Source: Prevotellaceae bacterium KH2P17 (GTDB taxonomy: Bacteria; Bacteroidota; Bacteroidia; Bacteroidales; Bacteroidaceae). Taken from it: 64,000 bases of DNA. Positions within the stretch are counted from its first letter, which is position 1. Each line of letters opens with the position of its first letter. The position numbers were made by a program, and so were the translations under genes. Shown here in pieces: positions 61,401 to 64,000 of the stretch. The notes below the pieces were generated by a model. That model searched no databases and had not been told where the DNA came from. It saw only the letters and a program-made list of their open reading frames with translations. The stretch is from the NCBI GenBank assembly GCA_900199655.1, contig FZRE01000012.1, positions 62,001 to 126,000 of the forward strand. Reading direction: 5' to 3'.

Positions 61401-62602
61401 ACGCTGTAGCCTCCGGACAGGAAGGCTCGCTGCTGACCATGCAGGGGCGATACAATACTGTCATCTCCTCCCTGACGGGCACCACTGACCTGCTGCACAG
61501 TGCGATATGGGACGACGAGGGTAACCTGACCGGATATAAGAATGTAGGGCTGTTACGCTCCGTAGCAGAAGAGGATGGCTCGCTGACGCTCTTCTCTGAC
61601 TGGTATGACGCAGAGGGTGAGAGAAAAAAGTCAGCCGGAATAAAACTGACGGCAAGCCAGGACGGCAGCTCGCTGCTCTTCGACGCGGACCACATCAACT
61701 TCCTTGGCAAGACGGTCATCAACGACAAATTCACGGTGGATACGGACGGAAACGTTACCATGGACGGCTTTACGGCCACCAATGCCAACATCACGGGTAC
61801 AATCAATGCCCATGAAGGGAAGATCGCCGGATTCAGGATTTCCGACAACGGGCTGACCAATACCCCATTTCAGAACGATGCCTATATCATATTTCGAAAT
61901 GATTACCATAAGTGCTTTGCCGGTATCGGTGGCAATGTGCTTCCGGCGACAACCGGCGCACGTGCCGTTGCCAGATTCGAGAACGAGGACGAGGCAGACC
62001 AATGGGGACTCGGCTACAATGTGGCCATGGTCGTATCGGCAAAGGGTGCCCATGTCGGCGATGAATATACTGGTAACTGCGCAATAGACATACTTGGTGG
62101 CTATGTCGCCGGTTTCGGCATCAAGCCCAAGGTGATAGGTCTGACAACGACCACATCAGACGCAAACCTGGGCAAGTTGTCTGTGACACTTCAAAAAAGC
62201 GTAGGAGCCGTATGGGCAAGTACACAGTATTACTATGAGCATACGGTAAACGGACAGACCGTTAAAGACACTAAGACACGAGACGTGGAAATTACTCTAC
62301 CCAGCATGACAGAGGCTGATGAGGGCAAGATGATATGGATAAAGCGAGGCAGTAACGACAAAGGCTATCTCCTTGTAAAATCAAATACATATAGCTACAA
62401 AGAATATAATGGCAGCAGATGGGTAGAAAAGTCCGCAAAATCATACTTTTTGATTAATAATGACGAAGAGGTCGAATCCTTATTACTCAATAGCGAGGGC
62501 GATGCGATGTGCTTCGTTTTCTTCCCCACGCTGTCAGTAACAATGAACAATTATACATACTATGGATGCTGGATACAATGGAAGGCACCGAGAAATTGGT
62601 AA
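58487..62602 (+). CDS. Tail hub/spike protein with C-terminal receptor-type domains
   Basis: 1371 residues. The N-terminal ~450 fit the gp44/Tal-type baseplate hub (LLTLYDSYGNVKARI, TLYEFVPIDVNDYMDYGGERY, ATEW-type helix). Then beta-rich segments with a collagen-like free pattern and an intramolecular repeat (TADGNVTMDGFTATNANITG) at about 1090-1110 precede the fibre-like end. It probably contacts the cell surface. It may be diversified in related phages; I see no template repeat in this window. Confidence 0.8.
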   Translation: MLLTLYDSYGNVKARIAPDESSTQDKEIQGDNLLKLSFTLYEFVPIDVNDYMDYGGERYWAVAKYAPAQKSTVEWEYSLQLYGIESLIKRFLVLNNTDGGNEAVFTLTARPVDHVRLIVRNINDGMDGTTNFKAGAVEGTENVVIDYTGKYCHEALKELAEAVGTEWWFDGETLNLCRCEHGEEVALGYDKGLTSLDRDTADGAKFYTRLFPIGSTRNIDPEKYGHSRLMLPDGARYVDVNVEKYGIIHHYEQSAFAGIYPRRVGVVGSVRHEEVKDKDGKPFTIYYFRDNDLPFDPNDYEIGGLVKRVSFQEGSELAGLGTDNDHYFEVNFNSDTKEFEIITIWPYDDDTQLPGGTLVPKAGDKYILWNIRMPDEYYGLAEKELRSAVDEYNRRHALDVSRYKAPTDHVWMEDTGTELFIGRRIRLESKEYFPETGYRQSRITRISRKVNLPGQMDLEISDALSTGAMAKIDDAITDVRNYTGTMVGSINVPDIIRSWDTTKPADTNLYSARRTHKEFLSKNSEDVAQKLITFLEGIAVGKDGRYYLNGDGVAQLAKLMLGTFVKGSTGAGIYADAQGNWHIEGDYIDVRKKITAEEVEIMKTSHIKGKIINSPGSFTISKVERTDGGWRCYFTQKDGDGRMVSNTMAVDDLAYCETFNLVNKEGKLSNHYWHRRVSGLGTDYVDICDNTDADDYASGSDEPQVGDEVSTLGNRANPDRQHAIIQSAAGTGSPYYQMYVGIDSFSLPKPKIQMSPTEGSWWMVTDDNGNELTMEEYLSSLKSQIKAVQEQNDKQIVIWFGDAVPTLDTAPSADWQDEFTRKDHLHDIYYNKSYAKTGGGRAYSFEQTADGNGYEWREITDGDVLKSLEAANRAQDTADGKRRVFVAQPTREQEYDIGDLWVNATYKDDTVDYSNDALRAIVTKKKGRDFSIADWKPVQQYTTKPLSVMEQLADKTVQAIAGNEETLERLLNAVASGQEGSLLTMQGRYNTVISSLTGTTDLLHSAIWDDEGNLTGYKNVGLLRSVAEEDGSLTLFSDWYDAEGERKKSAGIKLTASQDGSSLLFDADHINFLGKTVINDKFTVDTDGNVTMDGFTATNANITGTINAHEGKIAGFRISDNGLTNTPFQNDAYIIFRNDYHKCFAGIGGNVLPATTGARAVARFENEDEADQWGLGYNVAMVVSAKGAHVGDEYTGNCAIDILGGYVAGFGIKPKVIGLTTTTSDANLGKLSVTLQKSVGAVWASTQYYYEHTVNGQTVKDTKTRDVEITLPSMTEADEGKMIWIKRGSNDKGYLLVKSNTYSYKEYNGSRWVEKSAKSYFLINNDEEVESLLLNSEGDAMCFVFFPTLSVTMNNYTYYGCWIQWKAPRNW

Positions 62603-62606
62603 AACT

Positions 62607-62945
62607 ATGAAGATTATAGAAAACAACATTCTCCCTCCAAAAGGGTACAAAGCGATAACACTACTGAACTGCATCTTTGTCCGCAGGGGTGTGAAGTTGG
62701 CTGATACTAACCTCAGACATGAGGCTATACACTGGGAACAGGAAAAAGAGCTGCTGATAGTGGGCTTTTATCTGCTTTATATAGCAGAGTTCCTGCTTGC
62801 ACTGCTTTGCTTGCGCAACTGGCACAAGGCTTACAGAAGCATCACTTTTGAACGTGAGGCTTACGACTATCAGGACGCATGGTTCTATCTTGAAGCAAGA
62901 AAGCATTACACTTGGACCAGATACATCAGACATAAATCAATATAA
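62607..62945 (+). CDS. Small membrane protein with HEAIH metal-site motif
   Basis: 112 residues from ATG 62607. RHEAIHWEQEKEL (about 37-49) fits an HExxH zinc motif with a following Glu. One or two hydrophobic helices follow (LLIVGFYLLYIAEFLLALL). It could be a membrane metallopeptidase or a relic of one; the third metal ligand is not certain. It sits between tail genes, an odd place for a protease. Confidence 0.55.
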   Translation: MKIIENNILPPKGYKAITLLNCIFVRRGVKLADTNLRHEAIHWEQEKELLIVGFYLLYIAEFLLALLCLRNWHKAYRSITFEREAYDYQDAWFYLEARKHYTWTRYIRHKSI

Positions 62946-62950
62946 GTAAT

Positions 62951-63250
62951 ATGAGAACTATCAATTTTAAGGAAGTGGAGATCAAGGGCATTGACGGCAC
63001 GCCCAAGACGGTGGACATCGCAAGAGACATGGCCAACGTGCTGTACTACCAGACGAACAGTATCGCCGCGGTGAGCGTGGCACTGGACATCTACAAGACA
63101 GGCTGCGCCGAGCTGGACGCGGAGACGGCTGTCGCGGTGAAAGCGGTGGTGAAGCAGAACTTCACCGCAATTGTTCAGCTGGCATTAAACCCCATACTGG
63201 AGGACATCATCAATGGCAGAGCTGACGCACATACGGTTCAGAATCTGTGA
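62951..63250 (+). CDS. Small tail-region protein of unknown function
   Basis: 99 residues. The beta-type start (INFKEVEIKGIDGTPKTVDI) then helices (VSVALDIYKTGCAELDAETA) resemble small tail proteins found before fibre genes. It overlaps the next gene by 38 bp. Confidence 0.6.
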   Translation: MRTINFKEVEIKGIDGTPKTVDIARDMANVLYYQTNSIAAVSVALDIYKTGCAELDAETAVAVKAVVKQNFTAIVQLALNPILEDIINGRADAHTVQNL

Positions 63251-63446
63251 GAGCGAGCTGGACGCCGGTGGTCGCTATCGGCTGGCCAAGGTGCGCATGG
63301 TGGAGGACACCACGCGTGAAGAGCTGGGCGAGCAGTATCCCAAGTATCTGCACGACCTTATCATGCACGCCCTGACGCTCACCGGAGGCGTGAAGGTGGA
63401 AGCTGGCAACCATTTTACTTATACATTCCCGTTCAAACTCGCATAG
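63213..63446 (+). CDS. Small tail-region protein of unknown function
   Basis: 77 residues, overlapping its upstream neighbour by 38 bp. IRFRICESELDAGGRYRLAKV is followed by a beta-type end. No named family. Confidence 0.55.
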   Translation: MAELTHIRFRICESELDAGGRYRLAKVRMVEDTTREELGEQYPKYLHDLIMHALTLTGGVKVEAGNHFTYTFPFKLA

Positions 63447-63449
63447 AAT

Positions 63450-64000
63450 ATGGCAAAGGATATAGACAGACTCTACATAGAGACAAAGGCCACCGGCGGA
63501 CGGCTCACCGCCGAAGAGTTCAACAAAATACCCGATAAGGTGAATGAGCTCATTGACGCTCAGAACACCGAGGAGGAACGCGTCAAGAAGATCGTGGCGA
63601 AGAACCCGCCCACGCTGGGGCAGCTCTCCAACGTGAACACCGAAGCGGACAACCTACTCTCCGACACCTGCGTGCTGGTGTGGGGCGGCGACCAGTGGCT
63701 GCCCATGAAGCTTTCCGAGCTCGGCATCGGGCAAGGCGGAGGACAGCAGCAGACGATGCTCTACTACCTGCGCGCCGTGAACCAGTCGCCGTCCACCACA
63801 CTCTCGGCTTCGAAGTCGGCGGGCGAGTGCCCCATAAGGTTCATGTTCATCTCACGCACCAAAGACGTGGGACAGACCGACTACTCGGACACGGGCGAAT
63901 GGGGCACATATGAGATATTCGCCAAGGCGGGGGACGGAACCTTTGTGAGCAAGGCGCGCGGCCGCTGCCAGAGCAACACCGCGACCACGGTGGACGTGTT
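63450..64000 (+). CDS. Tail fibre-type protein, 5' part only
   Basis: It starts at ATG 63450, 3 bp after the previous stop (MAKDIDRLYIETKATGGRLT), and stays open for 183 codons to the window edge. The N-terminal helix and LADLS-type linker (PPTLGQLSNVNTEADN) precede a beta-rich region (MLYYLRAVNQSPSTT). Position after the hub and small tail genes fits a fibre or appendage. The rest lies outside the window. Confidence 0.65.
   Translation, partial: MAKDIDRLYIETKATGGRLTAEEFNKIPDKVNELIDAQNTEEERVKKIVAKNPPTLGQLSNVNTEADNLLSDTCVLVWGGDQWLPMKLSELGIGQGGGQQQTMLYYLRAVNQSPSTTLSASKSAGECPIRFMFISRTKDVGQTDYSDTGEWGTYEIFAKAGDGTFVSKARGRCQSNTATTVDV

Noticed and set aside
58487..64000. Diversity-generating retroelement
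   Set aside because: No reverse transcriptase, template repeat or variable-repeat pair seen in the window; it could lie beyond the right edge.

Overview
The window looks like chromosome of a GC-rich member of the Bacteroidales (Bacteroidota), perhaps Prevotella-like. The grounds are repeated TTGG-N19-TAnnTTTGC promoters, a SusC/SusD locus with BACON-domain lipoproteins, a Bacteroidetes-type ECF sigma factor, and host gene families typical of the group. Genus is inference; no rRNA or tRNA gene was seen.

Host part, 1-25864. A gene's 3' end and its terminator (1-198) are repeated exactly 1868 bp further on (88 bp, 111-198 = 1979-2066). Between the copies lies a three-gene leftward operon that I read as a toxin-antitoxin-chaperone (TAC) module: putative toxin, HTH antitoxin with a C-terminal tail, SecB-like chaperone. 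Next come GC-rich palindromic tandem repeats (2272-2960) whose relatives recur at 9.1-9.3 kb, two envelope-type genes, an operon of SPFH/SHOCT, membrane, zinc-ribbon and MORN-like proteins (5518-8970), a secreted Gfo/Idh/MocA oxidoreductase, a polysaccharide utilization locus (10882-21855: IPT/NHL lipoprotein, SusC, SusD, two surface lipoproteins, GH43), enolase, and the start of a tripartite export operon (TolC-like, MacA-like).

Rearranged junction, 25049-32812. The MacA gene is cut after 272 codons. Its last 132 codons, with the ABC ATPase and MacB permease genes, lie inverted at 30385-32812. Both cut points carry the same CAAAACGAAGCGT-type ends of a Mu-like transposable phage, but in direct rather than inverted orientation. 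The right-end part of the phage (25865 to about 29000) holds a thymidylate-synthase homologue with the Asn-to-Asp change typical of dCMP enzymes, a Dam-type methylase, a small HTH protein and a tyrosine recombinase that fuses abruptly to the 3' end of an ECF sigma factor gene. A prophage-linked inversion explains this best.

Phage left part, 32813 to beyond 64000. The order is left-end transposase sites, S24 repressor, early promoter, MuA- and MuB-like transposition proteins, small accessory genes, Gam and GemA-like proteins, a virion morphogenesis protein, then a leftward head block (small and large terminase, gp36-like, portal, MuF-like). Across a divergent promoter region lie rightward protease/scaffold, capsid, endolysin, holin-like and u-spanin-like genes, tail tube, tail chaperones with a probable -1 frameshift, a 1458-residue tape measure protein and tail-tip/fibre genes. 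The last gene runs off the window. The phage would replicate by transposition, and its right end may modify DNA, in the position Mu uses for gin and mom.
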